Shown one piece after another: positions 55,546 to 63,453 of a DNA stretch of 64,000 nt; within the stretch, counting starts at the first letter, position 1; every line of letters starts with the position of its first letter. Under the pieces are notes generated by a model. It saw only the letters and a program-made list of their open reading frames with translations, searched no databases and had not been told where the DNA came from. The stretch is from Leptospira semungkisensis (lineage in GTDB: Bacteria > Spirochaetota > Leptospiria > Leptospirales > Leptospiraceae). The stretch covers positions 248,001 through 312,000 of the forward strand of contig NZ_RQEP01000005.1 of NCBI RefSeq assembly GCF_004770055.1, in the 5' to 3' direction. Made by a program: the position numbers and the translations under genes.

Positions 55546-57651
55546 ATGCACATATCGAAGTATTTATTTTTCTTATTAGGGCCTATCGGTTTTTTGATCT
55601 TTCTTTTGTCCCTCACTCCCTGGCATAAGGAAGAAAATCTTCGTGCCTATCATGGAGTGATCGACCTAAGAGGGATTCAGGACGGTTCTTCTGGTCCAGT
55701 GGATCTTTCCGGAGAATGGGAATTCTTTTGGAGCCAAGAGCCAGGTAAGATCTTGGAATCCTTCCGAGGCACTATGACTGTTCCTGGATCTTGGAATAGA
55801 GAAACTGAATTACATCCTTCCTATGATCGATTCGGCTACGCAACCTATCGTTTAAAGATCCTGATGCCGGATGTATGGGTTGGCAAAGTGCTGACCTTTA
55901 GCTTCGGTACCGTTTGGAGTTCTTACAGACTCTATATGGACGGGCAAATTTTGGGAGAGTCCGGAATTCCTTCTAGCAATCCGGAAACTAGTCTACCCAG
56001 AGTACAGCCCCGCTCCTTCTCCTTTATTCCAAGTTCCAATCAAACTCAAATTGAGATCTTTGTTGCGAATACCTATGCAAGACAAGGAGGCATCAGCGCT
56101 CCTATTAAATTAGGTCCTTCTGAAGTGATGCTATCGACCCGCACGAGAGCGATGTTCATAGATATTTTCGCCTTCTCCAGCTTGGTGATCATGGGTCTTT
56201 ATCATATCTCTTTGTATTTGTATCTTAGATCTAGCAAGGCACCTTTGTACTTTGGCATCATGAGTATGGCCATCGGAGTTCGTACCTTGGTCACGAATAC
56301 GAGACTTCTTATGGAGTTCTTTCCTTCCGTTCCTCAGAGCGGTGTTCAGATCATTGAACAGATCTCAATGATGGTTGCCGTTGCCTTATATCTTCTTTTT
56401 TTCTTGGAGACGTTTACTGCCTACGTTTCTCGGTCCTTCGTGAAAATTTCCTTAGGAATCATTTCTATATTCATCGCAATTACTCTGTTCAGTTCCATAG
56501 AGTTCAATAGCAATAAGATCATGTATTTTCACATGTTCATCGGTATCACGATCGCGTATGTTCTATATGTGATCTTTCGGATCGATTTTGATCAAGAAAG
56601 CAATTCTTCTTATATTCTATACGGCTCCGGCATCCTGTTCCTGGGAGTAACGATCGACCTATTCTATACGTATGTTCTAAAAGTATCTTCTCATCAGATG
56701 TCGCATATCGCACTGGTCTTTTTCGTATTTTTACAATCCTTAGTAATTGCTTCGGATCGTTCTTCCAAATATAAGGAAGCCAAACTTCTTACAGAAGATT
56801 TACAGACCATGAACTTGGAACTTTTCGAGATGAAGGAAAAGTTGGTCCAAAAGGTTGAAGACAGAACAAGAACGTTAAACGATACTCTTCAACAGATCAA
56901 TAGAGAATTGGAGATCGCCCAAAACGTTCAAAGAAAGATACTAACTCCTCCGGAAAGAGAGATCAAAGGGATTCGCTTTGATTATGTTTACAAGCCTTTA
57001 GAAAAAGTAGGCGGAGACTTCTTAGACATTTCAGAGATCAAGCCCGGTCAGGTACGTGTTCTTCTCGCAGATGCGGTAGGTCATGGAGTACAGGCCAGCT
57101 TGATGACCATGGCACTTAAAACGGAATACGAAGAGTTAAAAAAATTAGAATGTCCTACTTTCGTATTAAAAGAATTGAACGGAAGATTCTTGCGCAAGTT
57201 CGATACTTTGGAGAGTATCTTTCCTTGCTTCGTAGCGGATATCTATTTAGAAAAGAAAGAAGTCCTGTATGCCTCTGCAGGACATCCGGATCAAGTGCTT
57301 CTTTCTCCTGACGGAAAATACGAATTATTGCATAAAACCGGACCGATCCTAGGACTCTTCGATGATCTAGAAATCCAGTTCTCTACCTTTCCCTTCCCAT
57401 TAGGAAGTCGTTTATTATTATTTTCTGATGGATTAATAGAGAACAGAAGAAAGGAAAATCGCTGGAGCACTGTGGAAACGATTGCCTCTAAGGCGGGAAC
57501 CCTTTCCGGAGCCAGCCTTCAAAAGTTATTAGAAGAATTAGTAGTGATGGAAGAAAAATCCAGAGGAGACGAACAACGCTACGACGATATCACCATCATA
57601 GCGATCGAGTCCAGGGACCAACTTCAACTTTCCGACTCAAACCGTTTGTAG
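55546..57651 (+). CDS. 7TMR-DISM receptor with SpoIIE/PP2C phosphatase output
   Basis: 701 residues. An N-terminal membrane helix leads to an extracytoplasmic 7TMR-DISMED2-like, jelly-roll-type domain (VDLSGEWEFFWSQEPGK, GSWNRETELHPSYDRFGYATYRL). Seven membrane helices follow at about residues 200-405. A coiled coil (about 405-460) and the SpoIIE domain come next: YKPLEKVGGDFLDISEI and VLLADAVGHGVQASLMTM with metal-binding Asp, SAGHPDQVLL and LLLFSDGLIENR. It would convert an outside ligand signal, perhaps a carbohydrate, into dephosphorylation of a STAS-type protein. The ligand is unknown. Confidence 0.92.
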   Translation: MHISKYLFFLLGPIGFLIFLLSLTPWHKEENLRAYHGVIDLRGIQDGSSGPVDLSGEWEFFWSQEPGKILESFRGTMTVPGSWNRETELHPSYDRFGYATYRLKILMPDVWVGKVLTFSFGTVWSSYRLYMDGQILGESGIPSSNPETSLPRVQPRSFSFIPSSNQTQIEIFVANTYARQGGISAPIKLGPSEVMLSTRTRAMFIDIFAFSSLVIMGLYHISLYLYLRSSKAPLYFGIMSMAIGVRTLVTNTRLLMEFFPSVPQSGVQIIEQISMMVAVALYLLFFLETFTAYVSRSFVKISLGIISIFIAITLFSSIEFNSNKIMYFHMFIGITIAYVLYVIFRIDFDQESNSSYILYGSGILFLGVTIDLFYTYVLKVSSHQMSHIALVFFVFLQSLVIASDRSSKYKEAKLLTEDLQTMNLELFEMKEKLVQKVEDRTRTLNDTLQQINRELEIAQNVQRKILTPPEREIKGIRFDYVYKPLEKVGGDFLDISEIKPGQVRVLLADAVGHGVQASLMTMALKTEYEELKKLECPTFVLKELNGRFLRKFDTLESIFPCFVADIYLEKKEVLYASAGHPDQVLLSPDGKYELLHKTGPILGLFDDLEIQFSTFPFPLGSRLLLFSDGLIENRRKENRWSTVETIASKAGTLSGASLQKLLEELVVMEEKSRGDEQRYDDITIIAIESRDQLQLSDSNRL

Positions 57652-57664
57652 ACGGCGTTTATAG

Positions 57665-58030
57665 TCAGCCTTCTTTTTTCAAAAGAAGAAAGGTAGCTAT
57701 TCCGCAGAGAAATTCAAATCCGCTTGGCAGTAAAAGCATCGGACTCGCCATTCCTAATAAAACGAAAATAGCGATCGCAATGAACTGAAAACTTCTGGAG
57801 TGAGTAGTCAACCAAAGGAAAGGACGAAAATTCCAACTCCCCATTCGAAAATAAAAATATCCTAATATTGCTAAAGCGACTCCGACTACTCGGACCCAAA
57901 CATCCTCAGCACTCAATAGGAAAAAGCTAAGAAAAAGATCCGGCACCAGGATCAGTAAAGTCCCCTCAATCAATAAGAAGACGCCGAAATATTGCACACT
58001 CTTTGCCGCGTTTATCATGCGCAAATGCAT
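57665..58030 (-). CDS. Small membrane protein with four helices
   Basis: 121 residues (117 if ATG 58018 is used) with four hydrophobic helices: YFGVFLLIEGTLLILVPDLFL, VRVVGVALAILGYFYFRMG, FIAIAIFVLLGMASPMLLL and FLCGIATFLLL. No family recognised beyond a general four-helix membrane protein. It faces the SpoIIE gene tail to tail (13 bases). The Shine-Dalgarno is weak. Confidence 0.55.
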   Translation of the reverse strand: MHLRMINAAKSVQYFGVFLLIEGTLLILVPDLFLSFFLLSAEDVWVRVVGVALAILGYFYFRMGSWNFRPFLWLTTHSRSFQFIAIAIFVLLGMASPMLLLPSGFEFLCGIATFLLLKKEG

Positions 58031-58086
58031 ACTTCAATTTTAGATAAGGGCAATCGATTTTTACTTATTTAAATATCGTGAGAAAT

Positions 58087-58112
58087 AAAAAGCCCCCGGG
58101 ATCCGAGGGCTT
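58087..58112 (-). terminator. Terminator of the HadAB-like operon
   Basis: On the minus strand AAGCCC(T)CGG-ATC-CCG(G)GGGCTT is followed by TTTATTT. It starts 26 bases after the stop codon of the MaoC gene at 58139. Confidence 0.85.
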
Positions 58113-58138
58113 ACTTCAACTAGTTTGTTAGAAAAACC

Positions 58139-58555
58139 TTAACAAACTACAACTAACTCACCCGAAGCTTTCACTTCTCCGGATTCGTCTGAAGCTTCTA
58201 CTGCGACAGTAAGAAGCTTTTCTCCGTTCTCTTCTTTCTTGCGTTTGATCTTTCCGGAACAAGTTAGTTTCTGTCCAGGCTTTGTCATAGCTTTGAAGGT
58301 AACTCCGAATTCCTTGATTTGCTTTTGGTCTGCCCAAGCAGTGCAAAGTCTTCCGATCTGAGCCATTACGAACATTCCATGCGCGATGGTTCCGTCCAAT
58401 CCGGTCTTGCGAGCGAAGTCAGGATCATTATGGATCGGGTTAAAGTCACCACTTGCTCCCGCGTAACGCACTAGGTTCGCGTGAGTAACTGGATCCACTT
58501 TTAAAGGAGGGAGTTCTTGTCCTATTTCGTATTTATCGAATTCAATCTTACTCAT
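58139..58555 (-). CDS. MaoC-like dehydratase, HadB-type subunit
   Basis: 138 residues, single hot-dog fold with the hydratase-2 motif YAGASGDFNPIHNDPDFA, which holds the catalytic Asp and His, followed by GTIAHGMFVMAQIGRL. Compared with mycobacterial HadAB, this is the catalytic HadB-like partner. It would hydrate/dehydrate (3R)-hydroxyacyl thioesters. It follows the HadA-like gene by 16 bases. It could serve fatty acid synthesis or the formation of crotonyl-CoA for Ccr; the sequence does not decide. Confidence 0.87.
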   Translation of the reverse strand: MSKIEFDKYEIGQELPPLKVDPVTHANLVRYAGASGDFNPIHNDPDFARKTGLDGTIAHGMFVMAQIGRLCTAWADQKQIKEFGVTFKAMTKPGQKLTCSGKIKRKKEENGEKLLTVAVEASDESGEVKASGELVVVC

Positions 58556-58571
58556 TGTTTTCCTCCGATCA

Positions 58572-59021
58572 TTATTCCGGCTTACGGATAAAAATAGACA
58601 TTTCTGCTTCGATCACTGTATCGCCTTTTGCGTCCTTGATCGTAGTCTTGAAAGTCATAGTATCCATCTTGCCGACAGTTACGTTAACGCATTCTCCCTG
58701 AGAGGAAACTTTACCAGGGTAAAGAGTCTTTACATAGTTATATTTTTCTTTCAGGTGAAGAATTCTGGAAGTGTCTACTCCCATATTCTCCATATCTTTC
58801 CAGATTTTAGGATATCCCCAAAATTGGATCACAGTTGGAAATGTAGGAGGAGCTGGAATATCCTCAAAGCCTGCTTTCTTAGCGGCTTCGATATCGAAGT
58901 AGATAGGATTGGTTTCGCCGATCGCTTGGCAAAACTCTTTAATCTTTCCTCTCTCCACATCAAATTCATAACGATCGAGTTTAGTGCCGATCAGGTCTTT
59001 TGAAATGCCTTTTTCTGCCAT
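58572..59021 (-). CDS. MaoC-like dehydratase, HadA-type subunit
   Basis: 149 residues with the FAS1-DH/MaoC N-type hot-dog fold: [38 protein letters not shown] start and [17 protein letters not shown]. It lacks the Asp/His catalytic motif of its partner, as expected for HadA, which shapes the substrate channel. It is first in the two-gene operon. The promoter region up to 59225 is shared with the divergent sulfatase-fold gene and holds repeated GAAC/GTTC half-sites. Confidence 0.85.
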   Translation of the reverse strand: MAEKGISKDLIGTKLDRYEFDVERGKIKEFCQAIGETNPIYFDIEAAKKAGFEDIPAPPTFPTVIQFWGYPKIWKDMENMGVDTSRILHLKEKYNYVKTLYPGKVSSQGECVNVTVGKMDTMTFKTTIKDAKGDTVIEAEMSIFIRKPE

Positions 59022-59122
59022 AATCCTTTCCTTGGATTGGTGTTAAAAACTTTCGTAGAATCGAAATAGTTTTATCTCCCTATCTTTTAGACACCGACTC
59101 TTCTAGTCCATTGCTTTTTACT

Positions 59123-59141
59123 AACGAACGTTCTGTTCGCT
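59123..59141. promoter_or_regulatory. Palindromic site upstream of the HadA-like gene
   Basis: AACGAAC-GTTCT-GTTCGCT: arms match in 6 of 7 bases. It includes AACGAACGTTC, also present at 16855-16865. Two more GTTC half-sites follow at about 59151 and 59165. A TetR- or FadR-type operator is a reasonable guess from symmetry and from the fatty-acid gene next to it. Confidence 0.35.
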
Positions 59142-59225
59142 AAAACAAGTGTTCACCGAATACTGTTCATTCTATTGAAAAGGTTGTAAAGTTAAACGCC
59201 GACAAAATTCTGTCTTTGTCTCGTC

Positions 59226-61625
59226 ATGATTTCTTTTGAACCCAAACTTTCCAGGATTTGCGTCTATTGTCTCGCTCTAATTCTCTTAACAGAATGCAGA
59301 CAATTGTCTTCTCACACCTTCTTTCAGAAGGAAGAGACAGTAATTCCAGTATGGGACGGGCTTCGCTCCTTAACAAAGCCGGGTAGCAAATGTCAGGGCA
59401 ATCCTGAAGAAGCGATCAAACGGATCTCTTATCATTACAAAAAGAATCCTTCTCGATATTCGGGACTTCCTGTAAAAGATAGATGGAGAAATACTCAGCT
59501 TACCGTCTTGAAGGATAAGCAAAATCTATTAAACGAATCCAGGGACAGTCTCTTATTATTTCAAAATGGAGAATGCTCCATATCTTCAGAGTTTACTCTT
59601 AAAGATACTAAGCTTTCTTATTCTCCAAATACTATATTCAGTTTTTCTACTACGATTCTTTCATCTTTAGGAGAGAAGGTTTCGGCTTCGGGAAAATTAG
59701 AGATCTCTTTGGGACAAACTTCTATATTCTCACAGGAAGTTTCAGGCAAAGGAGATAATTGGCAGGACTTCGAAATTCCATTAAGCGAAGAAGTAGCCAA
59801 ACTTCTTAAATCCGACCCTTCGCCCAACTGGAATTTCAAATGGACTCCGAAGCAGAATGGAGATCTTATTTTTTTAGGACAACCGATCCTTTATTCCAAA
59901 GTTTCTAATACAGGTGAATGGGGATCTAAAGAAAATGTAATATTGATCGTAGTAGACGCTCTTCGCCCGGATCGATTGGGTTTCGGGGGATCTACTGTCC
60001 CAACTAGTCCGTATCTGGATCAATTAGCTTCAGAATCCGTCGTATTTGAAAATGCATTCTCGAACGGAAATTGGACCAAGCCAAGCATGATCTCATTCTT
60101 CACTTCTAAGATCGCCTCAGAATTAGGATTGGGAAACGCATGGTTCTATTCTACGAACTTGCACAGAAAGATATTTTATTCCAAGGAACCTTCTACCCTT
60201 CCGAATCATTTAAGGCAAAAAGGATATTTGACTGCTAGCTTCATGAACAATGTCTTTTTGCTAGATTACACTGGCGTAGGAGTAGATCTAGGTTTTCATA
60301 AGCTCTTTCAGCCAGGAAAGGATAAAGCTGATACAGAGCTGATCTTGGATGAATCTTTGAAATTCCTAAAGGAAAATAAGGATAGAAGATTCTTTCTTCA
60401 TATAAATATCAACACACCTCATTACCCTTACCTTCCTGAAAGAAAATATCTGGAAGCTCTTGAAAAGCAAACTCCTCCTCAGATTTGGAACCAGTACGAC
60501 CCTTTCGTGAAGAAGTATATGGCAGAAATCTTATATACCGACGAAGTGATCGGTAAAATATTAGAAGAAGCCAAAAAGAACGGAGTCTTTGATAAGACCT
60601 GGATCGCAATCGTAGCGGATCACGGAGAATTGCAGTCCTTAGAACATTATTATCATCATCATTTCGTGGCGGAAAATCTGCATGCCCACGGAGAATCTCA
60701 TTATGACGAAGAGATCAAGGTACCTTGGATCCTTCATCCTCCTGCTGCAGTGAAACCTTATATTCAAAAATGGAAGTTTAATGAACAGGTTTCCCTTCTC
60801 TCTTTATTTCCGACTTTAACAGGAGCATTAGGTTTTCCTTGTGAAGCTAAGGCCTGCGACGGGAACGACTACTCAATCGCCATGTTCGGGGACTCAGGGC
60901 CGGAAAAAGAAGACTACGTTTATACGGAAGGTCGATTTTCAGAATCGATCCGAAGTAAAGAATTCAAACTGATCCGAAGATACCCTGGCTACGATTTCGT
61001 TCGCAGAACGAGAGAAGGTGCCCCTCACCAAATGTCAGAAGAGCTTTACGATCTTGTAAATGACCCTCAAGAATCTAAAAACTTAGCCTTGGAACCTTCT
61101 CCTTTGTTAACCAAGGCGAGAGAAGAATTGGGATCCCATAGCTTGAAAAAGAATACATTCAAGCTTAGATTGCCTGCATGCTCTAAAGATTGTTCGCGCA
61201 AAATAGATCTGAATCTGCAAGGAGGGATTTATAGGATCTTCTCTGATAGCGATTTTCATTTGGATAGAGCGGAAGCGAGATCCGCTTCCCTTAGCGTTCG
61301 ACAAGTAGCAGGAAAAGAAGTTATCATTTCCGTTCAAACAGTGGAACCTCTTTTTGGATTTAGACTTTCCATCACAAAAGATGGAGTCTCTGAAGATTAT
61401 AAATCTGGAAAATGGGGAATTCTTTCTAAAGCGAGTACAGGTTTGTATTCTGCATCTCCGGAGACTGTCGCTTCTTCTCGCCAGCCATACGAATTCAAAA
61501 CTTCTAATCTACCATACTGGTACAATGACGCTGGACTGACCGGAAACACCGACTCTTCTGAACAAGCGGCCCTAGGCAAAGAGGTTCGCAAAGTGTTGGA
61601 GAGCTGGGGCTATATACATGAATAG
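59226..61625 (+). CDS. Alkaline-phosphatase-superfamily (sulfatase-fold) lipoprotein
   Basis: 799 residues. N-terminal lipoprotein-like signal LALILLTEC, about 220 residues of unassigned beta-rich sequence, then a sulfatase-fold domain. NVILIVVDALRPDRLGFGGS carries metal-binding Asp; the nucleophile site reads NGNWTKPSMISFFTSK, with Thr where sulfatases have Cys or Ser. Later VADHGELQS and NLHAHGESHYDEEIKVPWI give further metal ligands. Formylglycine needs Cys or Ser, so a true sulfatase is unlikely; phosphoethanolamine or phosphoglycerol transferase-like or phosphodiesterase chemistry fits better. About 170 residues follow the core domain. Confidence 0.82.
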   Translation: MISFEPKLSRICVYCLALILLTECRQLSSHTFFQKEETVIPVWDGLRSLTKPGSKCQGNPEEAIKRISYHYKKNPSRYSGLPVKDRWRNTQLTVLKDKQNLLNESRDSLLLFQNGECSISSEFTLKDTKLSYSPNTIFSFSTTILSSLGEKVSASGKLEISLGQTSIFSQEVSGKGDNWQDFEIPLSEEVAKLLKSDPSPNWNFKWTPKQNGDLIFLGQPILYSKVSNTGEWGSKENVILIVVDALRPDRLGFGGSTVPTSPYLDQLASESVVFENAFSNGNWTKPSMISFFTSKIASELGLGNAWFYSTNLHRKIFYSKEPSTLPNHLRQKGYLTASFMNNVFLLDYTGVGVDLGFHKLFQPGKDKADTELILDESLKFLKENKDRRFFLHININTPHYPYLPERKYLEALEKQTPPQIWNQYDPFVKKYMAEILYTDEVIGKILEEAKKNGVFDKTWIAIVADHGELQSLEHYYHHHFVAENLHAHGESHYDEEIKVPWILHPPAAVKPYIQKWKFNEQVSLLSLFPTLTGALGFPCEAKACDGNDYSIAMFGDSGPEKEDYVYTEGRFSESIRSKEFKLIRRYPGYDFVRRTREGAPHQMSEELYDLVNDPQESKNLALEPSPLLTKAREELGSHSLKKNTFKLRLPACSKDCSRKIDLNLQGGIYRIFSDSDFHLDRAEARSASLSVRQVAGKEVIISVQTVEPLFGFRLSITKDGVSEDYKSGKWGILSKASTGLYSASPETVASSRQPYEFKTSNLPYWYNDAGLTGNTDSSEQAALGKEVRKVLESWGYIHE

Positions 61626-61734
61626 AAGTAATTTTATGTCCAAGTTTCGATCCTTTGTGCTCAAAAACCTCCTTGCATTTCTGGAGCGAAGGCCTACTTT
61701 ATTTCGATAAAATCAAAGAAACTAGGGTAAAAAA

Positions 61735-61962
61735 ATGAAACTGAAAAATGCGATCCCATGCGGCCTCTTCTTACTATTATTTTCAGACTGCGGGTCCAAT
61801 CCTGTGCAACGTTGCCAAGACAGAAGAAAAGTAATGAGGGACGCAGTTTGCCAAGCGGTTTCTGCACACGTGGGAACAGGCACTTATAACGACAGCCTTG
61901 TCGCCTGCGCCTTACAAAACAACCAATACAACGACTGCTCGAACGAGAGCTATTTTAAATAA
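61735..61962 (+). CDS. Small cysteine-rich lipoprotein
   Basis: 75 residues. Signal CGLFLLLFSDC with the lipidated Cys at position 19, then a mature part of about 56 residues with four further cysteines (QRCQDRR, DAVCQAV, ACALQNN, YNDCSNE), enough for two disulphides. No family recognised. The ATG follows a GGGTAAAAAA stretch. It lies 110 bases after the sulfatase-fold gene and 22 bases from the convergent OmpA gene. Confidence 0.65.
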   Translation: MKLKNAIPCGLFLLLFSDCGSNPVQRCQDRRKVMRDAVCQAVSAHVGTGTYNDSLVACALQNNQYNDCSNESYFK

Positions 61963-61983
61963 ATCTAATTGGTTCTGTCCGAA

Positions 61984-63285
61984 TCAATCCAATACGATCG
62001 TGATATCTACTCTTCGATTTTTCGCACGGCCCGTTTCATCTTCGTTTCCGGACACGGGCTGGGACTTTCCATAACCTTTATAGGACATCCGAGTTTCCTC
62101 GATCGCGTGAGTATCTCGTAGCTCCTGGAGAACACTCAACGCTCTGTCTTGAGATAATTTTAAATTATATTCTTGGCTTCCACGATCGTCCGTATGTCCG
62201 CTGATTCTGATCTCACGATCCGGATATTTCTTCAAAACGTCCGCAATTTTGTCCAGGACCTTCTTTGCTTCTGGTTTCAACTCAGACTTATTATAATCAA
62301 AAAGCAAATTATCTAAGGAAAGAACCACGCCTTCATTCGACTTTCGGATCTCTACAGGAGCACGATCCTGCTTCTCTCCTTCTGGATTTCCTTCCCACTC
62401 CGGCCACTCCAAACCATTTCCTTTATTAGAGTTAGGTTTCTTCTTTGGCTGAGCAGAAATATCCGGAAATCCTCCGAGCATTTTCTTCACTTCTTCGGCA
62501 ACCTTGTCTTTATCGGATTCACTTACGGAGCTTTGCTTGGAATAGACTCCATGGATCTCGAAGGTCATTTCTTGAGCGATTCCATTCGGAAAAACAAAAG
62601 TGTATGCCAGCTGGACATGTTTGTATTGAGGGACCCCAGCTTCGGAATCAAAAAACACCTGCCCTTTTGCAAAACCGTAAATCTTGTAAGGGACTCCAGG
62701 TGCAAATGTCTCAGCTTCCTTCATTAGATTATAATTATATTCTATTAGATCCGCCTTTCCACTCTTGCCTGCGTACTTCCATACTTCAGGTCCCTTGTAT
62801 GTGTACTTTGCTTGAACAGGGATCTCTATTCTTGCTCCACTGAATTGAAAACTTTCAGAGGCAGGCTTGATCCAATTATCTCCTTGAGAAACGCTTTTGT
62901 CAGAAAAGCTCGGAAGAGACCTCAGATTCGGCATACTGTATTCGGGAGGAACGGTATACTGTCCAGTTTCGGAAATAAAGAAACGGCTTTTAAAGGTTTT
63001 ATCCTTATAGAAAGCAGGATCTACTTCCGGAAATTTGGTATAGGTATCGAAGATCGCGGAAAAATCGCAGCCTTCCTTCTTGCAAGAGACTGCTTTCAAA
63101 AGGATTCTATTTTTGTCCTCTCTATGAATGACCCTTTGGCCCTGTCTTGCTCTAACTCTATGATATTCGTTTAACTCCAAATCATCTCCCGAGTTCATCT
63201 TCCATCGGAGCAAAACGGAATCCTGAGAGAATAGTATCGAGGGAAAGAGTAATAAAAAAAGAAGAAGCCCTCGTAGAAATGCCAT
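61984..63285 (-). CDS. OmpA-family outer membrane protein
   Basis: 433 residues. Signal peptide FLRGLLLFLLLFPSILFSQ. The N-terminal about 270 residues are beta-rich with two cysteines (SCKKEGC) and an unassigned fold. A Pro/Lys/Gly-rich linker follows. The C-terminal OmpA domain has LFDYNKSELKPEAKKVLDKI, IRISGHTDDRGSQEYNLKLS and AKNRRVDITIVLD with the Asp and Arg for peptidoglycan binding. It anchors the outer membrane to the cell wall; the extra N-terminal domain may bind a ligand. Confidence 0.9.
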   Translation of the reverse strand: MAFLRGLLLFLLLFPSILFSQDSVLLRWKMNSGDDLELNEYHRVRARQGQRVIHREDKNRILLKAVSCKKEGCDFSAIFDTYTKFPEVDPAFYKDKTFKSRFFISETGQYTVPPEYSMPNLRSLPSFSDKSVSQGDNWIKPASESFQFSGARIEIPVQAKYTYKGPEVWKYAGKSGKADLIEYNYNLMKEAETFAPGVPYKIYGFAKGQVFFDSEAGVPQYKHVQLAYTFVFPNGIAQEMTFEIHGVYSKQSSVSESDKDKVAEEVKKMLGGFPDISAQPKKKPNSNKGNGLEWPEWEGNPEGEKQDRAPVEIRKSNEGVVLSLDNLLFDYNKSELKPEAKKVLDKIADVLKKYPDREIRISGHTDDRGSQEYNLKLSQDRALSVLQELRDTHAIEETRMSYKGYGKSQPVSGNEDETGRAKNRRVDITIVLD

Positions 63286-63453
63286 AGTTCTAGTTTCGAT
63301 GAATTTCCCGAAAAACTTAGGAGTCAGCCCAAAAAAAACCTGCTTTCTAAGCTTAGAATGCCCTCGAAATCAATATATTCTTGAATAAAAACGAATCACA
63401 ATAAGCAGAGAAGGAACTTGACAACCTTGCTAAAAAATCCATCCACTTAATAC

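Noticed and set aside
63360..63453. TTGACA at 63418 as a promoter of the last gene
   Set aside because: No acceptable -10 box lies 16-18 bases downstream; the nearest TTAATA is 23 bases away.
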